DNA of 64,000 nt from an uncultured Flavobacteriaceae bacterium (GCA_905182295.1 CAJJAZ010000005.1:186001-250000), one strand, 5' to 3'. Shown: positions 18,232 through 27,262, counted from the first letter of the stretch. Made by a program: numbers and translations. Notes: generated by a model not told the origin, from the letters alone.

Positions 18232-19890
18232 ATGAAAAATTACCACATGACATTTATTACTACTAAACCGCTCTACCTAAGCTGCTTGGCGGTGCTTTTC
18301 TTTGCCGCCTGTCAAAAACCAATGACTGAAATTGAACAGGGGTCTTCAGACTTTTCAGAGGTTGGGTTAATTCCCATGCCCGTATCAATAGAAGAAGGTG
18401 AGCACGGATTTCCAATATATAAAGACACCTATATAAAAACTTCAGACACCACGGAGCTTATGTTTCGCATGGCCCAATTCACCGCTGAAAAAATCTTTCA
18501 GCACAGTGGATTGGCGCTACCCATTAATCCTTTAAACCCTAATGGAACAGCCATTGAACTTGAATTAACCCCTACGGAAGAAACTAAGGAGGAAACTACT
18601 GAGAAAAATCTGGACCCTAATAGTGTGGGGGAAGCGTACCGTATATCGGTAGGGAAAAGTGTTTTAAAAATAGCATCGGCGCAGCCAAGTGGACTCTTCA
18701 GAGGCATTCAAACCCTAAGGCAATTGATCCCTAATCTAGCTACAACAATAAAAAATAAGCCCGTTTGGGAAATTCCTGGAGGGAGCATTGAAGACGCCCC
18801 AAATTATGCTTTTAGAGGGGCTATGCTAGACGTTGCCAGACATTTTTTTACGGTACAAGAGGTAAAACGATACATAGACCTTCTGGCTTATTACAAGATT
18901 AATATTTTGCATTTACACCTTACAGATGACCAAGGATGGCGTATTGAAATTAAAAAATGGCCCAAACTCACTGAGGTGGGTGGCAAAAAAGAAGTGGGTG
19001 GAGGTCCTGGAGGTTTTTACACCCAAGCGCAATACAAAGACTTGGTGGCCTATGCGAATAAACACTATATGACCATCATTCCTGAGGTAGATATGCCTGG
19101 CCACACCAATGCAGCGTCTGTGGCCTATCCATTCCTAAATGGCAATGGAAAAATACCAGAATTATACACTGGTACTGAGGTGGGCTTTAGCACTTGGGAT
19201 GCCAACAATGAAAAAGTGTATGACTTTGTGGCGGATGTTGTGAATGAAATTAGTGCCATGAGTCCTGGTCCTTATTTTCATTTAGGGGGAGATGAGAGTC
19301 ATGTCACTAAAAAACCGGACTATATTCATTTTGTAAACAGGGTAAGTGAAATTGTAAAACAGGCTGGTAAAACACCCATTGGCTGGGATGAAATTGTTAC
19401 TGCAGACACAGACAGTACTGCCATTGCTCAGTTTTGGGCCAGCGAAAAAAATGCAGGTATTGCCGTTCAAAAAGGCATGAAGGTCATTTTGTCTCCTGCT
19501 AAAAAGGCTTATTTAGACATGCAATACCAGGAAGATTTTCCTTATGGGCTCCATTGGGCGGGTTATGTGCCGGTAGATACCGCTTATATTTGGACGCCGG
19601 AGACCTATGCAAAAGGGGTCCCAAAAGAATTAATCTTGGGCATAGAGGCGCCACTCTGGTCTGAAACCATCAGTAATAGTGATGAGATAGAATACCTGGC
19701 ATTTCCCAGATTACCAGGATATGCTGAATTGGCTTGGAGCAGCCCTGAAAAAAGAGACTGGGAGAACTACAAAGGCAGGTTGGCTATACAATCTCTGTTT
19801 TTTGACAGGAATAAAGTGAACTACTATCCCTCTGAAAAAATTGATTGGGTTAAGCCACCAATGGCTCCCAAAACAATTGGAAAAGATTAG
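18232..19890 (+). CDS. Beta-N-acetylhexosaminidase, GH20, lipoprotein
   Basis: Removes terminal GlcNAc or GalNAc by substrate-assisted catalysis. 552 residues. The N-terminus carries a lipobox (LAVLFFAAC) near residue 27, so it is probably membrane-anchored. A GH20b domain (to about residue 185) precedes the catalytic barrel that begins YAFRGAMLDVARHFF. Key blocks are HLHLTDDQGWRIEI, EVDMPGHTNA and the catalytic Asp-Glu pair in HLGGDESH, with WDEI further on. It is followed by a strong hairpin terminator and is cotranscribed with the SGNH hydrolase. Likely use: chitin oligomers, peptidoglycan or glycoprotein sugars. Confidence 0.95.
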   Translation: MKNYHMTFITTKPLYLSCLAVLFFAACQKPMTEIEQGSSDFSEVGLIPMPVSIEEGEHGFPIYKDTYIKTSDTTELMFRMAQFTAEKIFQHSGLALPINPLNPNGTAIELELTPTEETKEETTEKNLDPNSVGEAYRISVGKSVLKIASAQPSGLFRGIQTLRQLIPNLATTIKNKPVWEIPGGSIEDAPNYAFRGAMLDVARHFFTVQEVKRYIDLLAYYKINILHLHLTDDQGWRIEIKKWPKLTEVGGKKEVGGGPGGFYTQAQYKDLVAYANKHYMTIIPEVDMPGHTNAASVAYPFLNGNGKIPELYTGTEVGFSTWDANNEKVYDFVADVVNEISAMSPGPYFHLGGDESHVTKKPDYIHFVNRVSEIVKQAGKTPIGWDEIVTADTDSTAIAQFWASEKNAGIAVQKGMKVILSPAKKAYLDMQYQEDFPYGLHWAGYVPVDTAYIWTPETYAKGVPKELILGIEAPLWSETISNSDEIEYLAFPRLPGYAELAWSSPEKRDWENYKGRLAIQSLFFDRNKVNYYPSEKIDWVKPPMAPKTIGKD

Positions 19891-19911
19891 TGAAATAAAT
19901 TATTGTGCATT

Positions 19912-19940
19912 AAAAAGCCCGCTAGTAGCGGGCTTTTTTT
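19912..19940. terminator. Bidirectional terminator between GH20 and amidohydrolase genes
   Basis: Stem AAAAGCCCGCT / AGCGGGCTTTT around a three-base loop, with A's on the left and T's on the right, between two convergent genes. It can serve both strands. The stem recurs at 23517-23543. Confidence 0.9.
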
Positions 19941-19944
19941 ATGG

Positions 19945-22900
19945 CTATTTTAGTCCTGGAAGTTTTTGAGGAAGAGGCGTCTGCCAATAGTATTTAGGGG
20001 CTTTCTTCTGAGAAGGCCATTCTAAATCTAAGGCTTTGGTGTCGTACACCTTCCCATCCTTAATCACTTTAGACACCGTATTGGTATTTCTCAAGTTTTC
20101 TAATGGATTGGCTTCTAAAATAACCAAATCTGCTATTTTACCCACTTCAATACTTCCTAAATCCGTGTCTAAACCAAGTGACCTGGCGCCCAAAATGGTA
20201 GCGAATTTCAATGCGCCGTGGGCAGATATTCCACCACTCCCTACGGACCATAATTCCCAATGGTAGCCCAATCCTTGTAATTGACCATGACTTCCAATAC
20301 CACCAATACCTCCTGCAGCTTCTAGGTCATTCATGAATTCAGCATGCTTTTTAAAGATGTGCTCCTCTTCCATAAACCATCCTGGCCTACGTCTTGATTT
20401 TTGAGCCAATTCTTCATATGGGGTGTAAAACTGTAGCTTCTCATCTTCCCATACTTTTTCAGTAGCATAATAAAAATTTTCTGCCCATGGGCCTCCGTAA
20501 GAAACTAACAATGTTGGTGTTACAGCCATTTTAGCTTCTGCGATGGTCTTTACCACATCTGGGTAAATCGGATAAATAGGCAAGGAATGTTCATGACCGG
20601 GATAGCCATCTAAAAGCTGGGTCATATTGAGTTTGAAATCCAAACCACCCTCTGTTGTTGGAATGAGTTTGAGTTCTTTAGCAGCCATAATCACCCATTG
20701 CCTTTGCTGTCTATTTCCCACCAAATACATTTTAATGCTTTTGGTATTGTAGTATTCACTGTATTGTTTTAAAACCTCTTTCGCGTGGTCAAGGCTTTGA
20801 ATTTTATAAGACCAATAACCTACTCCAGGACCTGTTGAATAAATTCTAGGACCTGCAATCTTTCCAGCATCGACCATATCTGAATAGGTCAATACATCTG
20901 TGGTACCCGTTTGTGGGTCTCGTGTTGTAGTGACTCCATAGGCTAGATTGGCAGCATACATCCACACTTGATTTTTTTGAACCCCCCAATTAGGCCACAT
21001 ATGGGCGTGGGTGTCTATAAATCCTGGCGTAATGGTCATTCCACTCATATTCATTAGCGTGGTGTTTTCTGGAACAGTTAAAGTACCTGAAGCACCCACA
21101 GCGGCAATTCTGTGGTCCTTGATTAAAAGGTCTCCGTTTTCTATGACCTCATTTCCATTCATGGTAATGATTCTAGCGCCTTGTAATAGCAAGTTCCCTT
21201 TGGCCAAGTCTTTAGTAAAGGCCACCTTTACTTTCAATTCTTTGGCTTCAAAGGCTTTGGGAGTCTCTTTTTTGTCCTCACTATCTTTATTAGCTAATTC
21301 GTCTTTGGAAGCGTTTTCTTGTTGATTTTCAGCTGTTTTATCTTCAGCGTCATTTCCTTTGTTAGCCGCATCAGCCAATTTTTTAGCGGCCTCTTTTGCT
21401 TTCTTATCTGCAGCGAGTTTTTCTTCGTAGGCCTTGGCGTCTGCTAAATTGTAGGTGAAAAAACTAGCCCCTAGAGACCAATACACCTGCTTGCTGTCTG
21501 CGCCCCATACTGGAAATTCTCCGCCAAATACAGTTAACTTCTTTGCAGGAAACGAAGCAGCGTCTGCCTTGGCTAATGATATTTTAGGGGTCTGACCGTA
21601 TTTTGGAATCAGGACCGTATAAATATCATTATTAATCTTCGCCAAGGCTGTTTTGCCATCTGGTGATATTTCTATTTCTGAGGCTCTAGAGGCCTTATTA
21701 TTTTCTCTCCAAGCCTCTGGATTAGTGGGAAAAGCTGCAGCCATGCTTGCGCTGGCTGCTCCGCTGCGCTCCCATCCGAAAGCAGCGTCATGGTCCTCTT
21801 GAAAATAATCAGAAGATCCGTAGGTCTCAATTCCAGTAAGACTTAAAAGTTCTTTTTGATCGGTACCATCCCAACGGATAGAAACAAGCCCCTTACTACT
21901 ACTGTAAAGATAAATTCTATTGTCTACCTTAGTAAAATGGGGCATTTCTCGCCCTTTTGACTTGGCAATAAACTGGTTGCTCCCGCCTTGACCAGAGATC
22001 CACATAAGGTCTTCAGTAGCGTTAGAAGCCATTGGACCTATAGCGTCTTTATACACTTGGTTACTACCTGCAAGAAAAACTATCTTATCATGAAGATAGG
22101 ACCATCTAGGTTGGCTATAAATTCCTGCACTTTGGGTGAGCTTAACTACAGAGGTTCTTCTTCCCAAGCGGGCTTTATACAAATGCCCTTCAGATCCATT
22201 CCAAGTGGTGAAAACAATTTGTGATCCATCTGGTGACCAAGCTGGTTGTGCTTCTGTAAAATCATGTGTGGTCACCCTTTTTGGTGTACCATATGGTAAA
22301 TCCATTACATAAAGTCTGTTCAAGGCAGTAAAAGCCAATCTTTTTCCATCTGGTGAAGGCTTTGCATCCCTTATTTGAGAAGCCATAGCGGTGTCTGCAT
22401 CTGAGATAGGATATTTAAAATCCAATTGAGGACCTAATTCCAAATCTACCGAAGCCGTATATGAAATTTTAGAAGCTGTCTTATCTGATAGGGTAATTCT
22501 GTGAATTTCACCACCGTAAGAAACAATTAATGCATTAGAATCTGGGGTAAAAGACATGGCTGGAAGTACCCCTAAAGGTGCTATAGATTCTTGCTCGTCT
22601 CTTTGAACAGGATAGGCCAGCCAAGATTCTTCCCCTGTATTAAGGTCTCTCAATATTAAACCTGTTTGGTCCTCAAACCTAGTTCCATAGACCAACCATT
22701 TACCATCTTTTGAAAGGGTTGGCGTAAATGCGGAACCGTACCTAGAAGTAATCACATCTGTTGTGCCATCTTCCATACTATAGGTCCCAACCTGGTATTG
22801 TGGTAATTGTGCATTGTAATTCCAAGCGCCATTTCTTTGCGAAAAGTAGAGTGTTTTACCGTCTGCACCAAAAAAAGGATCTATGGCTTTTAAACCCTTA

Positions 22901-23448
22901 GGCTCACTAATTAACGGAGCTCCACCACCCCCATCTCTATGATACAAATGTAATTTTATGTTTCTTCTGCCTTTAGCACCTACCAAATAATCACCATCTG
23001 GTGACCAGGCCACTGAAAAGAAGTTGTTTTTTTGTTCTTTAGAAATTTGGGTGTCTTCTTTAGCGCTAAGGTCCATCACCCAGATATTATCCGAACCGCT
23101 CTTGTCTGAGATATAGGCCAAAGATTTTCCATCTGGACTAAACCTTGGATGAACCTCGTAAGCCAATCCATGGGTGATTGCAGTAGCATTACCTCCTGTA
23201 ATAGGCATGGTGTATAAATCCCCCATAAGATCGAAAACTATGGTCTGACCATCCGGGCTTACATCTAAAGAAGTCCAGGTACCTTTTTCGGTTGTGAAGG
23301 CTATAGATCTAGATGGTTCCAAGGGCAATTCCTTTGTAGCTTTTTTAATACTATCAGAAGCCTTAGTCGTGCTAGTGTCTTGTGCACTAGCATTCAGGCA
23401 AAATAAGCCCACTAAGCAGGACAAGGACAATTTTAAATTAATTTTCAT
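19945..23448 (-). CDS. Secreted TolB-type beta-propeller amidohydrolase
   Basis: 1167 residues with a signal peptide ending near residue 22 (LNASA). The first two-thirds contains several PD40/TolB-like repeats (SPDGQTIVFDLMGDLYTM, SPDGKSLAYISDKSG, SPDGDYLVG, SPDGKRLAF, SPDGSQIVFTTWNG). A lysine/alanine/glutamate-rich low-complexity segment (about residues 673-738) follows. The C-terminal amidohydrolase domain begins around 740, with metal motif HAH in TPGFIDTHAHMWPNWG (about 810-820) and ends with LGSIEVGKIADLVILEANPL. Such fusions are seen in Bacteroidota; the substrate is unknown, and peptide or cyclic amide hydrolysis is only a guess. The gene stands alone between two similar terminators. 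Confidence 0.9.
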   Translation of the reverse strand: MKINLKLSLSCLVGLFCLNASAQDTSTTKASDSIKKATKELPLEPSRSIAFTTEKGTWTSLDVSPDGQTIVFDLMGDLYTMPITGGNATAITHGLAYEVHPRFSPDGKSLAYISDKSGSDNIWVMDLSAKEDTQISKEQKNNFFSVAWSPDGDYLVGAKGRRNIKLHLYHRDGGGGAPLISEPKGLKAIDPFFGADGKTLYFSQRNGAWNYNAQLPQYQVGTYSMEDGTTDVITSRYGSAFTPTLSKDGKWLVYGTRFEDQTGLILRDLNTGEESWLAYPVQRDEQESIAPLGVLPAMSFTPDSNALIVSYGGEIHRITLSDKTASKISYTASVDLELGPQLDFKYPISDADTAMASQIRDAKPSPDGKRLAFTALNRLYVMDLPYGTPKRVTTHDFTEAQPAWSPDGSQIVFTTWNGSEGHLYKARLGRRTSVVKLTQSAGIYSQPRWSYLHDKIVFLAGSNQVYKDAIGPMASNATEDLMWISGQGGSNQFIAKSKGREMPHFTKVDNRIYLYSSSKGLVSIRWDGTDQKELLSLTGIETYGSSDYFQEDHDAAFGWERSGAASASMAAAFPTNPEAWRENNKASRASEIEISPDGKTALAKINNDIYTVLIPKYGQTPKISLAKADAASFPAKKLTVFGGEFPVWGADSKQVYWSLGASFFTYNLADAKAYEEKLAADKKAKEAAKKLADAANKGNDAEDKTAENQQENASKDELANKDSEDKKETPKAFEAKELKVKVAFTKDLAKGNLLLQGARIITMNGNEVIENGDLLIKDHRIAAVGASGTLTVPENTTLMNMSGMTITPGFIDTHAHMWPNWGVQKNQVWMYAANLAYGVTTTRDPQTGTTDVLTYSDMVDAGKIAGPRIYSTGPGVGYWSYKIQSLDHAKEVLKQYSEYYNTKSIKMYLVGNRQQRQWVIMAAKELKLIPTTEGGLDFKLNMTQLLDGYPGHEHSLPIYPIYPDVVKTIAEAKMAVTPTLLVSYGGPWAENFYYATEKVWEDEKLQFYTPYEELAQKSRRRPGWFMEEEHIFKKHAEFMNDLEAAGGIGGIGSHGQLQGLGYHWELWSVGSGGISAHGALKFATILGARSLGLDTDLGSIEVGKIADLVILEANPLENLRNTNTVSKVIKDGKVYDTKALDLEWPSQKKAPKYYWQTPLPQKLPGLK

Positions 23449-23516
23449 CTGTTTGATTTTTTAGATACATAAATATAAGAGAATATTCCTTTTAAAACGA
23501 AGAAATTATAGTGTAT

Positions 23517-23543
23517 AAAAAAGCCCGCTACGAGCGGGCTTTT
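23517..23543 (-). terminator. Terminator after DUF5606 gene
   Basis: Stem AAAAGCCCGCT / AGCGGGCTTTT with loop ACG; the minus strand ends in a T run. It lies 35 bp after the DUF5606 stop. The stem is identical to that at 19912-19940 apart from two loop bases. Confidence 0.85.
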
Positions 23544-23577
23544 GACATATAATGAAAGGACTAAGGCCTTTATTGTA

Positions 23578-24129
23578 TTACTTTTTTACAGCTGCTTTTG
23601 ATGTTTTTCCACCACCTTTTGCTGCTGAAGAAGCTTTTGATTTGGTGTTTTTTGCTGATGGTTTAGCTGCCTTAGGTGCCGCATTAGAAGCCAAAGCTTT
23701 TACTGCTGGCTTGGCAGATTTCTCAGATGCCTCTGTAGGTTCAGAAAAATCTAACAAATCGTTGGCCTGAAGAATATTATACCACTGAATGACTTTTTTA
23801 ATGTCAGAAGCATAAACGCGATCTTCATCATAATGAGGAAGCACTTCAAAAAAGTAAGCCTCAAGGTCTAATTTATCTGCTTTGTGAGAAATACTTGTTT
23901 TTTCACCCCTTTCTTTAGCGGCTATTTTCTTAAACACCTCTAAAAGAGGCATTTCTTCTTGTAAGGTGTAAATGGCAATTTCAGAAAGAACGCTGACGTT
24001 ACTTTTTAAATTAACCGTTATTTTCTTACCGTCTAATAAAGAAACAGCAACAAATCCAGCTCTAGTCTGGGTAACCATTTGGTACAAACCTGGCTTGGTG
24101 GCAATCGATAAAATTTTATCTAAACTCAT
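23578..24129 (-). CDS. DUF5606 protein with Ala/Lys-rich tail
   Basis: 183 residues. The first 125 or so match from memory the DUF5606 family found next to def in Bacteroidota (MSLDKILSIATKPGLYQMVTQ-like start, then KADKLDLEAYFFEVLPHYDEDRVY). The last 50 residues are almost all A, K, S, P and G, a disordered basic tail resembling histone-like or nucleic-acid-binding tails. No signal peptide. It follows def by 54 bp and ends with a terminator, so it closes the ruvX-def-DUF5606 unit. Function unknown. Confidence 0.85.
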   Translation of the reverse strand: MSLDKILSIATKPGLYQMVTQTRAGFVAVSLLDGKKITVNLKSNVSVLSEIAIYTLQEEMPLLEVFKKIAAKERGEKTSISHKADKLDLEAYFFEVLPHYDEDRVYASDIKKVIQWYNILQANDLLDFSEPTEASEKSAKPAVKALASNAAPKAAKPSAKNTKSKASSAAKGGGKTSKAAVKK

Positions 24130-24183
24130 GATCTTCTTAAAATTTGGGCAAATATGAAACTTTTAAAGCATATATAAAATGGT

Positions 24184-24774
24184 TTAACGTCCTTTTTTCA
24201 TTTCTGGAAATCGCATGCGGTACTCTGTACTGATTTTCCCTTTAGAAATATTAGACAGACGACTCTTTAAAATCCGCTTCTTAAGGGAACTTAACTTGTC
24301 CGTAAACAAGATACCTTCAATATGATCATATTCGTGTTGTATTACCCTAGCAACCAATCCTTCGAAAGTTTTGGTGTGTGTCTTAAAGGTCTCATCTTGA
24401 TAGGTAATGGCTATTTTTGGCTTTCTAAGTACGTCTTCACGTACGTCTGGAATACTGAGACAACCTTCATTAAAAAACCATTCCTCTCCTATTTCTTCAG
24501 TGATTGTTGCATTTATAAATACCGCTTTAAAATCCTTTAAAGCGGCCTGTTCCGCTGCAGTCAAGTCTTCGTCGTCTGCAAAAGGAGTGGCATCTATCAC
24601 AAATAACCTGATAGACAATCCTATTTGAGGAGCCGCCAAACCAACACCATGAGCGTGGTACATGGTTTCCCACATATTTTCAATGAGTGATTCAAGATTT
24701 GGATAGTCTGCAGCAATGGCATTGGCTACTTTTTTTAATACGGGATCTCCGTAGGCTACAATGGGTAAAATCAT
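24184..24774 (-). CDS. def: Peptide deformylase
   Basis: Removes the formyl group from the N-terminal methionine of new proteins. 196 residues with the three family motifs: HGVGLAAPQIGL, EGCLSIP (metal Cys) and QHEYDHIEGILF (two metal His and catalytic Glu). An acidic insertion (DDEDLTAAEQAALKDF) lies between motifs 1 and 2, as in Bacteroidota enzymes. The start overlaps the ruvX stop by four bases, indicating coupling. Confidence 0.98.
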   Translation of the reverse strand: MILPIVAYGDPVLKKVANAIAADYPNLESLIENMWETMYHAHGVGLAAPQIGLSIRLFVIDATPFADDEDLTAAEQAALKDFKAVFINATITEEIGEEWFFNEGCLSIPDVREDVLRKPKIAITYQDETFKTHTKTFEGLVARVIQHEYDHIEGILFTDKLSSLKKRILKSRLSNISKGKISTEYRMRFPEMKKGR

Positions 24775-25184
24775 GATATTCTATTTAAATATGCTTGTAA
24801 AATTAAGGTGGCACTAATTTGGTCTACACGACCCTTTTCTTGTCTTTTCTTTTTTTTCATTCCACCTACGATCATAGCCTGAACAGCCATTTTAGAGGTA
24901 AAACGTTCATCTTGTCTCGCAATCTCTATGCCAGGAAATTCAGCTTTTAAGGTCAAAATAAATGACCCAATAGCCGCTTCAGATTCAGAAGGGGTATTGT
25001 CCATTTGTTTGGGTTCCCCCAATACAATGGTGCTCACAGGTTCTGTAACCATATAAGATTTCAAAAAAGAAATGAGGTCTGGGGTAAGTACCGTATCTAA
25101 ACCAGAAGCAATAATTTGCATGGGGTCTGTTACAGCCACTCCAGTTCTTTTGGTTCCAAAGTCTAAGGCTATTATTCGCTTCAA
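24771..25184 (-). CDS. ruvX: Holliday junction resolvase-like RuvX/YqgF
   Basis: RNase H-fold nuclease of the YqgF family, tied to 16S rRNA 5' processing and recombination. 137 residues; the N-terminal ALDFGTKRTGVAVTD holds the first catalytic Asp, VLGEPKQMD the second acidic block, and DERFTSKMA plus GRVDQISATLILQAYL the last. The start is TTG (KRIIALDFG follows); the -7 element at 25198-25205 leaves a very short leader, which supports this start. Confidence 0.96.
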   Translation of the reverse strand: MKRIIALDFGTKRTGVAVTDPMQIIASGLDTVLTPDLISFLKSYMVTEPVSTIVLGEPKQMDNTPSESEAAIGSFILTLKAEFPGIEIARQDERFTSKMAVQAMIVGGMKKKKRQEKGRVDQISATLILQAYLNRIS

Positions 25185-25197
25185 GGTGTTTTTTTGC

Positions 25198-25205
25198 CAA
25201 AAATA
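25198..25205 (-). promoter_or_regulatory. Candidate -7 element of ruvX-def-DUF5606
   Basis: The minus strand reads TATTTTTG, a full match to TAnnTTTG, 13 bp before the TTG start of ruvX. No -33 TTG at proper spacing. Confidence 0.4.
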
Positions 25206-25329
25206 ACCCTAATTATTGTAATGCCCTTAATTAAGCCCTTTTTTAACAAGAAAAGTAAGTGGATTTTACCCAAATAAAAACAAAAATGTGATACCTATAA
25301 AAAAAAAGACCCTTCTGAAAATGGAAACT

Positions 25330-25337
25330 TATATTTG
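25330..25337 (+). promoter_or_regulatory. -7 element of dapD, decides its start
   Basis: TATATTTG is a full match to TAnnTTTG and lies 19 bp before the ATG at 25357. It sits inside the longer reading frame that begins at 25288, so that longer start cannot be used from this promoter. A -33 TTG is not evident. Confidence 0.5.
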
Positions 25338-25356
25338 CATTTCAAATAAAAGAATC

Positions 25357-26172
25357 ATGACAGATTATAGACCTATTATTGAAGCTGCTTGGGAAGACAG
25401 GAGTTTATTAGAACAAGCAGAAACCCAAGATGCTATTAGAGCCGTAATTAATCAAATAGACGCTGGAGAGTTGAGATGTGCTGCTCCTTCAGAAGCGGGC
25501 TGGATCATTAATGAGTGGGTAAAAAAAGCCGTTGTATTATATTTCCCTATCCAAAAAATGGAAACATTAGAAGCTGGTATTTTTGAATATCACGACAAGA
25601 TGCCGCTCAAGCGCGGATACAAAGAAAAAGGAATTAGGGTAGTGCCTAATGCCGTGGCTAGACATGGAGCCTACATAGCTCCAGGAACTATACTCATGCC
25701 TTCCTATGTAAATATTGGCGCCTATGTAGACAGTGGCACTATGGTAGACACCTGGGCTACTGTGGGAAGTTGTGCCCAAATAGGAAAAAACGTTCACTTA
25801 AGTGGCGGCGTTGGAATTGGAGGCGTTTTAGAACCCCTTCAAGCCGCACCAGTCATTATTGAAGACAATGTATTTATAGGGTCTAGATGTATTGTCGTAG
25901 AAGGTGTTCGCATAGAAAAAGAAGCGGTATTGGGTGCCAATGTAGTGCTCACCGCCTCTACTAAAATTATCGATGTTACTGGAGACTCTCCTTTAGAGAG
26001 AAAAGGATTGGTTCCTGCTAGATCTGTTGTCATTCCAGGAAGTTACACTAAGGAATTCGCTGCAGGTTCTTTTCAAGTACCCTGTGCACTTATCATCGGT
26101 ACTAGAAAAGAGAGTACAGACAAGAAAACTTCTTTAAACGACGCCCTGAGAACCTATGATGTAGCCGTATAG
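25357..26172 (+). CDS. dapD: Tetrahydrodipicolinate N-succinyltransferase DapD
   Basis: Succinylates tetrahydrodipicolinate in the succinylase branch of lysine/diaminopimelate synthesis. 271 residues from the ATG at 25357 (MTDYRPIIEAAW), the typical family start; an in-frame ATG 69 bp upstream is rejected because the -7 element lies between. An N-terminal helical domain is followed by a left-handed beta-helix with hexapeptide repeats (VNIGAYVDSGTMVDTWATVG, GVGIGGVLEP, VFIGSRC). lysA, for the last step of the pathway, is at 41347. No terminator was seen before the convergent glycosyltransferase. Confidence 0.97.
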   Translation: MTDYRPIIEAAWEDRSLLEQAETQDAIRAVINQIDAGELRCAAPSEAGWIINEWVKKAVVLYFPIQKMETLEAGIFEYHDKMPLKRGYKEKGIRVVPNAVARHGAYIAPGTILMPSYVNIGAYVDSGTMVDTWATVGSCAQIGKNVHLSGGVGIGGVLEPLQAAPVIIEDNVFIGSRCIVVEGVRIEKEAVLGANVVLTASTKIIDVTGDSPLERKGLVPARSVVIPGSYTKEFAAGSFQVPCALIIGTRKESTDKKTSLNDALRTYDVAV

Positions 26173-26212
26173 CAAACAGTTCATCAGAAAAAAGAGACCG
26201 TTTATCTAGTGA

Positions 26213-26368
26213 ACTTGTGCTCTCATAGCAAGAAGTGCTCAAAAGGAAATTCGAATAGATACCAACATCATAGATGCAAGAGACCAACCCCTTTTAACAG
26301 ACTTTCTAAGAACACAGCAAGATAAATGGGTAAACGCTATGCCTTATGCTGAATCCCAAAAGGCGTAA
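26213..26368 (+). pseudogene. Orphan coding-like stretch, possible gene remnant
   Basis: After a double stop (TAG-TGA, 26207-26212) there is an open stretch of 51 codons with a gene-like composition (for example ...EIRIDTNIIDARDQPLL, then TDFLRTQQDKWVNAMPYAE) ending in TAA at 26366-26368. There is no start codon near its beginning. It overlaps the last 32 bp of the convergent glycosyltransferase gene. It may be the 3' end of a lost gene; I do not recognise the family, and chance cannot be excluded. Confidence 0.25.
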
Positions 26369-27164
26369 AACAAAGTTTTTCTTCCTTTACGCGCTTCCTA
26401 ATCGACCTATTTTTATTTATAGATTCTTGGTTCTTATACCCCCTTTTGTGGTCTAAATGAACTACTACAGCACTGTATCTTAGCTGTTTAGATTTTAATC
26501 CTAGATTAAATAATCGCTCCCCCAATTCACGGTCTTGTCCCCCGTACTGCATGCGTTCGTCAAAGCCATTTACTTTTAAAATATCCGCTTTAAAACCAGA
26601 AGCATTATGACCATTCCAACTGGCATTAGTAGGCGTAACCTTATTTAAGAAATAAGCTAGGAAGCCTTTAGCCGAGAGTTTATTGTTCTTAAAGGAACTT
26701 TTTAAACCTAGTTTTTTTAACCAAGAGACATTAAAACAATTTTCCTCCTCAATGTCTTTCTTAGTGATTGCCTTTGAAATATCCATGGGCAGCATGAAAT
26801 AGCCGCCAGATAAAAAATAACCTGGTTCCATATGGGCCGCATGAACAGATAGAAAATCTTTACGAGGAATACAATCCCCATCTGTCATAACTGTATAATC
26901 ACCCTGAGAAGCGACCACCGCTTTATTCAAAATTTTAGATTTCTGAAAACCGGCATCTTGCTGCCATACATGTACAATTGGGTAGGAAACCACAGAAGCC
27001 ATGCGATCTATTAAATCTTTTGTTGCTTGTCTGGATCCGTCGTCTGCAATGACCAATTCAAAATCTTTAAAATCCTGATATTGGAATCCATAAAGCACTT
27101 TTTCTAACCATGCTTCCGCATTATAAGTACTCAATACAACAGAAATAGACGGTTTTTTAGACAT
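26337..27164 (-). CDS. GT2 family glycosyltransferase
   Basis: 275 residues with a GT-A fold and no clear membrane segment. Visible: ISVVLSTYNAEAWLEKVL at the N-terminus, ELVIADDGSRQAT, the metal motif TDGDCIPRKDF, and the acceptor-side block GFDERMQYGGQDRELGERLFNLG, typical of chondroitin-polymerase-like GT2 enzymes. The C-terminus is basic. It stands alone, divergent from the next glycosyltransferase-like gene. Probably acts in surface polysaccharide or LPS core synthesis; sugar unknown. Confidence 0.9.
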   Translation of the reverse strand: MSKKPSISVVLSTYNAEAWLEKVLYGFQYQDFKDFELVIADDGSRQATKDLIDRMASVVSYPIVHVWQQDAGFQKSKILNKAVVASQGDYTVMTDGDCIPRKDFLSVHAAHMEPGYFLSGGYFMLPMDISKAITKKDIEEENCFNVSWLKKLGLKSSFKNNKLSAKGFLAYFLNKVTPTNASWNGHNASGFKADILKVNGFDERMQYGGQDRELGERLFNLGLKSKQLRYSAVVVHLDHKRGYKNQESINKNRSIRKRVKEEKLCFTPFGIQHKA

Positions 27165-27182
27165 GAATCACAATTTAAAGAC

Positions 27183-27190
27183 CAAAAATA
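27183..27190 (-). promoter_or_regulatory. Candidate -7 element of the GT2 gene
   Basis: The minus strand reads TATTTTTG, a full match to TAnnTTTG, 18 bp before the ATG at 27164. No -33 element is evident. Confidence 0.35.
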
Positions 27191-27262
27191 TAAAACTCTG
27201 AGGGCATATGGTTATTTTTACCCACTCAAAGTGATTTCACCCACCCAAAACATCACTATTTA

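Noticed and set aside
19912-23543. Transposon-like unit bounded by the two matching hairpins
   Set aside because: The hairpins are ordinary terminators at gene ends, there is no transposase, and no target-site duplication was seen.
25288-25356. Longer DapD start at 25288
   Set aside because: The -7 element at 25330-25337 lies within it, and the family start pattern begins at 25357.
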